DNA from: an uncultured Prevotellaceae bacterium
GTDB lineage: Bacteria; Bacteroidota; Bacteroidia; Bacteroidales; Bacteroidaceae
Reading direction: 5' to 3'
DNA length: 29,245 nt
Assembly: GCA_937877625.1 (NCBI GenBank)
Contig: CALFJG010000083.1
Location: 1 to 29,245 of the forward strand
Below, piece by piece: positions 1 through 7,900 of the stretch. The translations under genes were made by a program, and so were the position numbers. The notes under the pieces were generated by a model, which saw nothing but the letters and a program-made list of their open reading frames with translations, made no database searches and was not told the origin of the DNA. Within the stretch, counting starts at the first letter, position 1, and every line of letters starts with the position of its first letter.

Positions 1-27
1 GTCGGCGGAAAGAAAGTGCGCTTCTGA
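1..27 (+). CDS. C-terminal end of a secreted protein (5' truncated by window edge)
   Basis: The first 24 bases read VGGKKVRF followed by TGA. This matches the end of the tail seen on two other secreted proteins in the window (GGIYVVGGRKVAF at 9821 and GGIYIVRGKKVVY at 12049), so the truncated gene most likely encodes another exported protein with the same Bacteroidales C-terminal tail. Only nine codons are visible, so nothing can be said about its main domain. Confidence 0.6.
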   Translation, partial: VGGKKVRF

Positions 28-63
28 AGCCACAACCCACAAACCGCCACACACAAAGCTCAG

Positions 64-90
64 GAGTCATAGGCCGAAAGCCTATGGCTC
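64..90 (+). terminator. Stem-loop after the truncated upstream gene, possible terminator
   Basis: GAGTCATAGGC (64-74) pairs with GCCTATGGCTC (80-90) through an 11-bp stem with one T-G wobble and a 5-nt CGAAA loop. It lies 36 nt past the upstream stop codon. The downstream tract (TTGTGCTGTT) is only moderately T-rich, so termination is plausible but not certain. Confidence 0.45.
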
Positions 91-250
91 TTGTGCTGTT
101 AGGAGAAGACCGAAGCGCACGCGTTCTGGGAGTACGCGCGGCTCAATGCCGGAGCGCACGCGGCCTCGCGTGCAATGCCCTGCAAGGGCTATAGCTATCT
201 TTTAGCGGACACCAATAGTTAGAAATGCCAGGATTTCTCAGAAAAATCCC

Positions 251-258
251 TATCTTTG
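251..258 (+). promoter_or_regulatory. -7 promoter box of the nhaD gene
   Basis: TATCTTTG fits the Bacteroidetes -7 consensus TAnnTTTG exactly and ends 21 nt before the ATG at 280. A TTG at 256 that would extend the reading frame upstream lies inside this box, which argues that the ATG at 280 is the true start. No convincing -33 element was seen. Confidence 0.6.
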
Positions 259-279
259 CCGCAAATAATCGCTATCACA

Positions 280-1665
280 ATGACGCTCGTTATCTGCGCT
301 ATCGTTTTGTTAGGTCTCGCACTGTTGGCCACCGCCCATCTCCACCGCCTCAACACCGCAACCACGGCAGTGTTTATGGCCGCCGTATGCTGGGTGCTTT
401 TTCTTATTGATGCCGACCAATACGTCGTGTCACAGCACGCCGATGCCTTTCGCGAGTTTCTCAACGGCGCACCCGCCACCCACCACGCCGCCAAACGCTT
501 CGTGGCTACCGAGGTGTTTCCTTACTATGTCGCCGTAGCATCAAACATTGTTCTCTTCCTGCTCTCTACAATGAACATCGTGGAAATACTCCACAACAAC
601 GGTTGCTTTGACTTCCTCACCCACTGGCTTCGCACGCGCTCGCCCCGACGCCTGATGTGGACGCTCGGCGCACTGACGCTCCTCCTCTCGGCCAACCTCG
701 ACAATCTCACCACCGCCGTGCTGATGCTCACGCTCACCCACACGCTACTCTCCAACGACCGCCTGCGACGCATCTACGGATTTGTCATTGTCGTATCGGT
801 GGGCTGCGGAGGTGCTATGACCGTTATTGGCGACGTCACCAGCCTCACCCTGTGGGGCGAGGGACTCGTCACCCCAACAGCCTACAGCGCACGCCTCGCC
901 CTGCCCTGCCTCACCGCCTGGGCGGTGACGCTACTGCTGCTCACACCGAAGCTCCCCTCACGCCTCGACCTACACAGCAACGCTGCACCGTATCGCGGCG
1001 ACGACAACCTATTACCCGCCTGGCAACGCTTGTTACTGCTCTTTATCGGCATCGGGGGGTTGTGGTTTATACCCACGTTCCACCACCTCACGCTGCTACC
1101 ACCCTTCCTCGGCGCACTATGTGTGATGGCCGTGTTGTGGGTGGTCAACGAACTCTGCAACCGCGCACTGATGTATAGCGACCGTATGACGCGGCGGCGC
1201 TTCCCCACCGCCCTACAGTATGCCAACATACAGAATATGATGCTCTTCACCGGGCTGCTGTTTGCCATCGCTGCCGTGCGCGAAACGGGATTTCTACACA
1301 CCGTGGCGAGCGTCCTTGCCCCACACGGCGGACACATGTACCTCAGCGGAGTGGTGGTAGGCCTGCTTGCCGCACTCGTAGGCAACGTCACGGCACTGAT
1401 AAGCGGAGTGGCCGTGTTCCACACCCCGCTGTTTACCGATATGCTACCCGCCGCCTACGCCACCGACGGCCTCTTCTGGCCTTGGCTCAGCCTGTGTGCC
1501 TCGCTCGGAGGGGCACTGCTGCTCGAAAGCACCGTGGCAGGCATCTTCTTTAAACGTATGGAGAAAGCCACACACACCTGGTACCTGCGCCACGCCACGC
1601 CGCGCGTGGCACTCGCTTGGCTCGCCGCCGCACTCGTCTTCGCCGCACAAGCCCTCTTCTTATAG
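280..1665 (+). CDS. nhaD: NhaD-type Na+/H+ antiporter
   Basis: A 461-residue inner-membrane protein of about a dozen hydrophobic segments, belonging by its motifs to the NhaD branch of the ion-transporter superfamily, which exchanges cytoplasmic Na+ (or Li+) for protons. The diagnostic stretches are SANLDNLTTAVLM around residues 143-155 and GGAMTVIGDVTSLTLW near 190, both of which resemble the NhaD discontinuous-helix motifs. The C-terminal half has LVGNVTALISGVAVFHTPLF and a GGALLLESTVAGI stretch. Length is normal for the family. The start is placed at ATG 280 because the alternative TTG lies in the promoter. trmN6 begins 46 nt downstream, so the two genes are probably co-transcribed. Substrate is inferred from family only. 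Confidence 0.85.
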   Translation: MTLVICAIVLLGLALLATAHLHRLNTATTAVFMAAVCWVLFLIDADQYVVSQHADAFREFLNGAPATHHAAKRFVATEVFPYYVAVASNIVLFLLSTMNIVEILHNNGCFDFLTHWLRTRSPRRLMWTLGALTLLLSANLDNLTTAVLMLTLTHTLLSNDRLRRIYGFVIVVSVGCGGAMTVIGDVTSLTLWGEGLVTPTAYSARLALPCLTAWAVTLLLLTPKLPSRLDLHSNAAPYRGDDNLLPAWQRLLLLFIGIGGLWFIPTFHHLTLLPPFLGALCVMAVLWVVNELCNRALMYSDRMTRRRFPTALQYANIQNMMLFTGLLFAIAAVRETGFLHTVASVLAPHGGHMYLSGVVVGLLAALVGNVTALISGVAVFHTPLFTDMLPAAYATDGLFWPWLSLCASLGGALLLESTVAGIFFKRMEKATHTWYLRHATPRVALAWLAAALVFAAQALFL

Positions 1666-1711
1666 GTGGGGTCTATTCATTCGCTTTGGAACTTAAAAGA
1701 ACCCACCTATA
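1661..1711 (+). promoter_or_regulatory. Hairpin spanning the nhaD stop and the trmN6 start
   Basis: TATAGGTGGGGTCT (1661-1674) pairs with AGAACCCACCTATA (1698-1711) over 14 positions with a single mismatch, leaving a 23-nt loop. The left arm includes the nhaD stop codon, and the right arm ends at the base immediately before the trmN6 ATG. In mRNA this would fold over the translation-initiation region of trmN6 and could couple or limit its translation. The arms also belong to a motif found elsewhere in the window (20988, 23858, 25306). Confidence 0.5.
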
Positions 1712-2413
1712 ATGCCGTTCCGCTTCCAACGCTTCACCATTGCCCACGAACGTTGTGCACACAAGGTGGGTACCGATGGCGTGCTGCTCGGTGCGTGGGC
1801 CGACCTCGCACACGCACGCCACATCCTCGACATAGGCACCGGCAGCGGGCTTATCGCACTGATGGCAGCACAGCGAGCCACGCAGGCTACCGTGGTAGGC
1901 ATCGACATCGACAAGCCGAGCATAGCACAGGCACGACAAAACGTTGCCGCAACGCCCTTTGCCGAACGTGTCACAATCCTTGAAAACGACATACGCGCCT
2001 TTACCGATGCCGAGGGTTTTGACCACATACTGAGCAACCCGCCCTACCACACCGAGACACTCCTGCCCCCCGATGCACGCCGCGCACGCGCACGCCACAC
2101 CGCCGCACTGTCGCTGCCCCAACTCATCACACACGCCGCACGACTGCTGAGCCCCGAAGGAATGATACACCTCATCATACCCACAGCGGCACAAAACGAA
2201 GTGACCACCGCCGCCACACACCTCGGACTACACCTCGTGCGCCTCACACTGGTGAAGACCACCGCACAGAAGACACCACGACGTACCTTGCTCACCTGGC
2301 AACGCACTAACTCCCCCGCCCCGTTGCAGCGCGACACCCTCGTACTCACCACACCCGAAGGCACACGCACCCAGCAACACCAAACACTCACACAAGACTT
2401 TTATATCCGATAA
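1712..2413 (+). CDS. trmN6: tRNA1(Val) (adenine37-N6)-methyltransferase
   Basis: A 233-residue class I SAM-dependent methyltransferase of the YfiC/TrmN6 family, which makes m6A at position 37 of tRNA1(Val). The family's opening is present: FRFQRF followed by HKVGTDGVLLGAWA. The SAM-binding motif I is DIGTGSGLIAL (Asp at residue 40), an acidic residue follows in GIDID, and the catalytic N6-adenine motif is SNPPYH (Asn at residue 109). Length fits the family. It starts one base after a 14-bp hairpin and follows nhaD on the same strand. The assignment to tRNA rather than another adenine substrate is by similarity to YfiC; the catalytic type is clear from NPPY. Confidence 0.88.
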   Translation: MPFRFQRFTIAHERCAHKVGTDGVLLGAWADLAHARHILDIGTGSGLIALMAAQRATQATVVGIDIDKPSIAQARQNVAATPFAERVTILENDIRAFTDAEGFDHILSNPPYHTETLLPPDARRARARHTAALSLPQLITHAARLLSPEGMIHLIIPTAAQNEVTTAATHLGLHLVRLTLVKTTAQKTPRRTLLTWQRTNSPAPLQRDTLVLTTPEGTRTQQHQTLTQDFYIR

Positions 2414-2503
2414 CCACACCGCCACACACCCATCCCGCGATACGAAACAAATCTCAAACGCAAAATAATCTCAACACAACGGCTACATATAAGGCATTTA
2501 TCT

Positions 2504-2511
2504 TACTTTTG
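2504..2511 (+). promoter_or_regulatory. -7 promoter box of a candidate small RNA
   Basis: TACTTTTG matches TAnnTTTG exactly. No convincing open reading frame starts close downstream; instead two stem-loops and a T-tract terminator follow, so the box appears to drive a non-coding transcript starting near 2518. Confidence 0.55.
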
Positions 2512-2517
2512 CAGCGC

Positions 2518-2636
2518 AAGAGGGGTGCGCATCAGTATTTCCTCCCATTGCGCACCGCTTGCATAGGCTTTTTTTTAGGGATTTAGCCACCCTTGCCAGC
2601 CGATACACTCCCCCTCCCCCTATCGGCTGGCTTTTT
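2518..2636 (+). ncRNA. Candidate small RNA with two C-rich-loop hairpins
   Basis: About 119 nt lie between a good -7 box (2504-2511) and a strong intrinsic terminator. The first hairpin is GGTGCGCA (2524-2531) with TGCGCACC (2549-2556) and a loop containing CCTCCC. A T8 run follows at 2570-2577. The second is the terminator stem at 2595-2631, whose loop is CACTCCCCCTCCCCC. The cytosine-rich loops resemble the seed loops of base-pairing regulatory RNAs, but no known family was recognised. It sits directly upstream of the fucP-type gene, which has its own -7 box at 2743, so it is either a free-standing RNA or an attenuator-type leader of that gene. Confidence 0.5.
2595..2636 (+). terminator. 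Rho-independent terminator of the candidate small RNA
   Basis: GCCAGCCGATA (2595-2605) and TATCGGCTGGC (2621-2631) form a perfect 11-bp stem with a 15-nt pyrimidine loop, followed at once by TTTTT (2632-2636). This is the strongest intrinsic terminator in the window. Confidence 0.8.
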
Positions 2637-2742
2637 CGTGCCGCGAAAAAAAAGATAGTATGCCATTCGTCGCGGACGAGGACACCCGCCTCGCAGGAAG
2701 AAGAAAAAGACACGGCGAGGGTATGTGCGTATTTTTTTTCAC

Positions 2743-2750
2743 TAACTTTG
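2743..2750 (+). promoter_or_regulatory. -7 promoter box of the fucP-type gene
   Basis: TAACTTTG matches TAnnTTTG and follows a T8 run. It lies 78 nt before the ATG at 2829, giving a leader of roughly 70 nt. Confidence 0.55.
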
Positions 2751-2828
2751 CGCGCATATCCCCCCTGTTTTTCTCGGTGTGCCCAAACGCACACGCTATT
2801 ATATATACACACGACAATACTGCAGACG

Positions 2829-4142
2829 ATGACGACACCCACCACGTTTCAAGAGAAAGTGCCGCTCGTGGAGCGCAAATACTTTGTGACGTTTGTACTT
2901 ATCACCTCGCTCTTTGCCCTATGGGGATTTGCCAACGACATCACCAACCCGTTGGTGGCGGCCTTTCAGACGATAATGGAACTATCGGCGGCAAAAGCCT
3001 CCCTCGTACAGTTTGCCTTCTACGGTGGCTACGCCACGATGGCTATTCCCGCCGCGCTATTTATCCGTCGCTACAGTTTCAAGAGCAGCATACTTCTCGG
3101 CCTCACGCTCTATGCCGTGGGGGCCTTCCTCTTTATCCCCGCAGCCGAACAACAGAGTTTTGCCTTCTTCTGTGTGTCGCTCTATATCCTGACATTCGGT
3201 TTGGCATTCTTAGAAACCACGGCCAACCCGTTTATCCTCGCCCTCGGAAGCAAGCAAAACGCCACGCGCCGCCTAAACCTCGCCCAGGCGTTCAACCCGC
3301 TCGGCTCGCTTTGCGGTATGGCTGTGGCATCGCAGGTTGTGCTGCCCAACCTTCTCTCCGACCGCCGCGACGACGCGGGAAACATCATCTTCCCCACCCT
3401 CTCCGAGGCCGACAAAGCCGCGATACGCATCCACGACCTGGCTGTCATACGCGACCCCTACGTGTGCATCGGGCTGGTAGTCGTAGTGATACTCGTGGTG
3501 ATAGCACTGAAAAAGATGCCCATCAGCAGCAAAGGCGAGCAAGTGGCAAACAACGGCGCGACACTACATCGGCTTTGGCACAACAAAGTATATCGCGAGG
3601 GCGTAGTGGCGCAGGTGTTCTACGTGGCAGCACAGATAATGACGTGGACGTTTATTATTCAGTATGCCGACAACCTCGGCATAGACAAAGCCACGGCGCA
3701 GCAATACAACATCATCGCTATGACGCTCTTTCTTTGCAGCCGCTTTGTGAGTACGCTGTTGATGAAATACGTGAACTCGCGCGTATTGCTCGCCCTATTC
3801 GGCTGCGGCGCGGCACTATGCACCGTGGGCACTATCGCCTTCGTGGGTATGGCAGGACTCTACTGCCTGATAGGTATTAGTGCCTTTATGTCGCTGATGT
3901 TTCCCACAATCTATGGCATAGCCTTAGAAGACGTGAACCGCGAGGACAGCACCCTCGGCGCAGCCTTCCTCGTAATGGCTATCGTGGGCGGCGCGTTAAT
4001 GCCACCGTTGCAAGGTATGGTAATAGACCTCGGCAGCGTGGGCGGACACCCCGCCGTAAACGTGAGTTATGCACTGCCGCTATTATGCTTCCTCGTCATT
4101 ATAGCCTATGCCGTACACGCACGCGCCTTGCAAAAACACTAA
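2829..4142 (+). CDS. fucP: FucP-family sugar:H+ symporter (MFS)
   Basis: A 437-residue, twelve-helix major facilitator transporter, the length of E. coli FucP (438). Conserved family positions are present: the acidic residue in LFALWGFANDITNPL (Asp37) and the Glu in AFLETTANPF (Glu129), matching the FucP proton-coupling acidic residues Asp46 and Glu135. The N-Q-N stretch GSKQNATRRLNLAQAFNPLG is typical of the fucose/glucose-galactose branch. The ATG at 2829 is preferred because upstream extensions would run through the promoter and the terminator hairpin. The substrate is uncertain: Bacteroidales paralogues carry fucose, glucose, galactose or amino sugars. A TetR regulator and a secreted GH31 glycosidase follow on the same strand, which suggests uptake of a sugar released outside the cell. 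Confidence 0.8.
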   Translation: MTTPTTFQEKVPLVERKYFVTFVLITSLFALWGFANDITNPLVAAFQTIMELSAAKASLVQFAFYGGYATMAIPAALFIRRYSFKSSILLGLTLYAVGAFLFIPAAEQQSFAFFCVSLYILTFGLAFLETTANPFILALGSKQNATRRLNLAQAFNPLGSLCGMAVASQVVLPNLLSDRRDDAGNIIFPTLSEADKAAIRIHDLAVIRDPYVCIGLVVVVILVVIALKKMPISSKGEQVANNGATLHRLWHNKVYREGVVAQVFYVAAQIMTWTFIIQYADNLGIDKATAQQYNIIAMTLFLCSRFVSTLLMKYVNSRVLLALFGCGAALCTVGTIAFVGMAGLYCLIGISAFMSLMFPTIYGIALEDVNREDSTLGAAFLVMAIVGGALMPPLQGMVIDLGSVGGHPAVNVSYALPLLCFLVIIAYAVHARALQKH

Positions 4143-4154
4143 CGCAACCCTAAC

Positions 4155-4168
4155 CGGTCGTTTGACCG
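4155..4168. promoter_or_regulatory. Small palindrome upstream of the TetR gene, candidate operator
   Basis: CGGTC-GTTT-GACCG is a 5-4-5 inverted repeat in the 78-nt gap between the transporter and the TetR gene. Its position, 53 nt before the regulator's ATG, fits an autoregulatory operator, but the arms are short and a second copy was not found. Confidence 0.25.
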
Positions 4169-4220
4169 CCAATGCCGCGTGCAACATTCTTTTTCTCATC
4201 CTCTTCACTCCTTTATCTTT

Positions 4221-4847
4221 ATGAGCGAGACAACCCGACACTTAAGACGCGACGATGTGAAATATAGAGAAGCCATCATCAAACAAGCGTTACACGAATT
4301 CCATAAGCGCGGCATACGCGGCGTGACGATGAGCCAAATTTCCGAAGAACTGCACATCAGCAAGCGAACACTCTATGAGATTTACGCCAGCAAGGAAGAC
4401 CTTATTGTGGAGTGCTTGCAGACCAAGCATCTTGAAAACTGCAGGAATATGGAGGCCATCATTGAACAGTCAAACAATGTTATGGAAGCCTTACTGCAAA
4501 TCTTTCAACAGAGGCTCAACGAGACCAATCATATCAACTCGCAATTTCTGGAGGAACTCCAAGAATACCACGCAGCGAAAAAGTATTTCGCTCAGATACA
4601 CGCCAAACAACGTGTGGAAGCAGTAGAATACTTACGTAGCGGAGTGGCAGAAGGCGTGTTTGAGCCTACGGTGGACTTTGAGATATTCTACGATATGCTT
4701 CACATGATGGTAGAAAACATCTTTACACTCGGCCTGCTTTCCACCCACACTGTAACACAAACGTTTACCGCCACACTGATCACCTACATTCGCGGCTGCG
4801 CCACTAACAAAGGCCGACAAATCATCGACAACTGGCTTAGAAAATAA
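4221..4847 (+). CDS. TetR/AcrR-family transcriptional regulator
   Basis: A 208-residue one-component regulator. Residues about 14-60 form the TetR DNA-binding domain: IIKQALHEFHKRGIRGVTMS followed by the helix-turn-helix ISEELHISKRTLYEIYASKE. The remainder is an all-helical ligand-binding and dimerisation domain with no recognisable ligand signature. The ATG at 4221 is chosen because it gives a standard TetR N-terminus; the frame is open upstream to 4179 but only from a non-ATG codon. It sits between the transporter and the GH31 gene on the same strand and so probably controls one or both. The inducer is unknown. Confidence 0.85.
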   Translation: MSETTRHLRRDDVKYREAIIKQALHEFHKRGIRGVTMSQISEELHISKRTLYEIYASKEDLIVECLQTKHLENCRNMEAIIEQSNNVMEALLQIFQQRLNETNHINSQFLEELQEYHAAKKYFAQIHAKQRVEAVEYLRSGVAEGVFEPTVDFEIFYDMLHMMVENIFTLGLLSTHTVTQTFTATLITYIRGCATNKGRQIIDNWLRK

Positions 4848-4935
4848 ACACAAAGAGCCGTAAAGAGGACAAAAGATTAAAACCCCATCGATGTCAAACT
4901 TAACCGTGGAAAGAATAGAACCTAAAAAATACATT

Positions 4936-7900
4936 ATGCTTAAGAACTCTCTTATCAAACACCTGTTCGCTGTGGTAATAGGGCTGTGTCCCGCCATAGC
5001 AGCAACGACACTTGCTGAAAGCATCACCGACGTACACATGGCAGGTGCTACAGCAGTGGTAGTGACATATAACAGCGGACGTACGCTCACCGCCGACTTC
5101 TACGGCCCAAACATCGTACGCCTCTTCTCCGACCCGGAGGGCGGCACGCTGCGCAACCCCGAAGCCACTCCGCCGGCAGAAATACTTGTGAGGCAGCCAC
5201 GTAAAACCACCGGGCATATAAGTCTGGAAGACAGCGGCGCAGCCTTCGTTGTGAGTACGCCACAGGTGAAACTCACCTTTCAAAAAACCAACGGCACAAT
5301 AGCGGTGACCGATAAGCGCACGAACAAAGTCGTGGTGCAAGAGGTCGCCGGTGCCTCCTTTGAGACGAATAAGGTGACGCTCCACTTCAGCCTCGCCACC
5401 GATGAATACCCCTACGGCGGCGGTGTGCAGAACGGGCGTTTCTCCCACCGTGGCAAGAGCATCGCCATAGAAAACACCAACAACTGGGTGGACGGCGGTG
5501 TGGCCTCACCCACGCCATTCTACTGGACGACGGGCGGCTACGGCCTGCTCTGGCATACCTTTAAGCCTGGACGCTACGACTTTGGCGAGACAACGCCCGG
5601 CGTATGCGAACTCTCACACAACGAGGCTTACCTCGACATTTTTTTGATGGTGGACGAGAGGCCTACCGATTTGCTCGGCGACTTCTACCAACTCACCGGC
5701 AACCCCGTGTTGCTGCCGAAGTTCGGCTTCTACGAGGGACACCTCAACGCCTATAACCGCGACTATTGGACACGTGCCGAGAATGGTGGTTTTATGGCCT
5801 ACGAGGACGGCTACCGCTACAACGAGAGCCAGAAAGACAACGGCGGCATTCGTGAGAGCCTCAACGGTGAGTTGCCCGGCGGATATCAGTTCTCTGCCCG
5901 TGCAGCCATCGACCGATACCTCGCAGCAGATATGCCTCTCGGATGGTTCCTGCCCAACGACGGATACGGAGCCGGCTACGGACAGACGAGTTCGCTCGAG
6001 GGTAACATCAACAACCTGCGACAGTTTGGCGACTACGCACGCAGCAAAGGCGTGGAGATAGGCCTCTGGACACAAAGCGACCTATACCCCAAGGAAGGCA
6101 TTGAACCACTGTTGCAGCGCGACATCGTGAACGAGGTGGGTACGGCAGGCGTGCGTGTCCTCAAGACCGATGTGGCGTGGGTCGGCGCAGGATATAGTTT
6201 CGGGCTCAACGGAGTGGCCGACGTAGCCGACATCATGCCAAAGCACGGACGCAACGCCCGTCCTTTCATCATCTCGCTCGACGGATGGGCCGGCACACAA
6301 CGCTACGCCGGCATCTGGAGCGGCGACCAAACAGGCGGCGACTGGGAATACATACGTTTCCACATCCCCACATTTATCGGTAGCGGACTGAGCGGACAGC
6401 CTAACATCACAAGCGACGTGGACGGCATCTTCGGCGGGAAGAACACACCCGTCAACGTGCGTGAGTTCCAGTGGAAGACGTTCACGCCGATGGAACTCAA
6501 TATGGACGGCTGGGGCGCAAACCCCAAGTACCCGCAAGCACTGGGCGAGCCCGCCACGAGCATCAACCGCACATACCTAAAACTCAAGGCAGCACTGATG
6601 CCCTATACCTACAGCATAGCCCGCGCCGCGGTGGACGGCAAGCCGATGATACGCGCTATGTTCCTCGACTATCCCAACACCTACACGCTCGGCACGCAGA
6701 CACAGTACCAATATATGTTCGGCCCCTACCTCCTTGTAGCACCCGTCTATAAGAACACCGCCGCCGATGCCCTGGGCAACGACGTACGCAACGGCATCTA
6801 CCTGCCTAAAGGTCGCTGGACCGACATCTACACCGGTGAGACCTACCCCGGCGAGCGCATACTCAACCATTTCGACGCACCGCTATGGAAACTACCGGTA
6901 CTCGTGAGCAGCGATGCTATTATACCGATGACACGCCCACACAACACACCGGCAGAGACACCCGCCGACTACCGCAAATATGTGGTTTACGCCCTGCAAG
7001 GCACACAGTTCACCGAGTACGACGACGACGGGCGCACACAGGCTTATCTGCACGGCCAACACACCACCACGAACATAAGCACTTGCCTCACCAACAACGG
7101 CACGCTGACCATAGACATTGCTCCCACCACAGGCCTCTTCCAAGGCTTTGAGCCCGTGAAACAGACCGACCTCGTGGTAAACACCGCCGCCGCACCCAAG
7201 AAAGTGACGGCCACCGTCGGCGGGAAGAAGATAAAACTACGTAAACTAAGCCCCACGCAGTTCGCCACAGCGGAACAAGGGTGGACATACACAGAGGACG
7301 AAGCACCGATAGAGATGTTTATGTCCGAGGGCACGCCCTCGCCCGTAGAAGGGCTACACACCAACGCGCGCATCCTCGTGAGGCTGCCGAAGACAAATAC
7401 CACACAAAACGCCATCAGCGTAGCCGTGAGCCGCTTTGCACCCCTCGCACTCAGTGTGCCCGAAACCGACGACCTACCCACCACGCTCCAAGCCCCCGTC
7501 GTAACGATGAAACAGGCCAACGCCTACAATGTTACCCCGCAGTGGCAGACAGTAAGCGGCGCACAGTTCTACGAGATAGCACACGACGACATAGTAGAAA
7601 GTACCATACGCACCACATCGTTCACCCTCGACGACCTCACGCCCGAGACCGACTACGCGTTCCGCGTGCGTGCCGTGGCCGACAACGGCGTGTCGCCCTG
7701 GACGGACATGACGGTACGCACCGCCGCCGACCCGCTGAAATGGGCCGTAAACGGACTCACGGGTATCACCTCTTTCAACAACCAAAGCGGACAAGGCATA
7801 AACAAACTCTTCGACCGCGACGAGAAGACAATGTGGCACAGCGACTGGGCTACACACGACGCTGTGGGCGGCACACTCACCATCGACCTACACAGCGTTA

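Noticed and set aside
256..279. TTG start extending the nhaD protein by eight residues
   Set aside because: The TTG lies inside the exact TAnnTTTG promoter box, so it would precede or coincide with the transcription start.
2660..3880. 406-codon plus-strand ORF overlapping fucP in another frame
   Set aside because: Its translation is rich in Arg, His and Pro with no domain, while the other frame encodes all FucP motifs.
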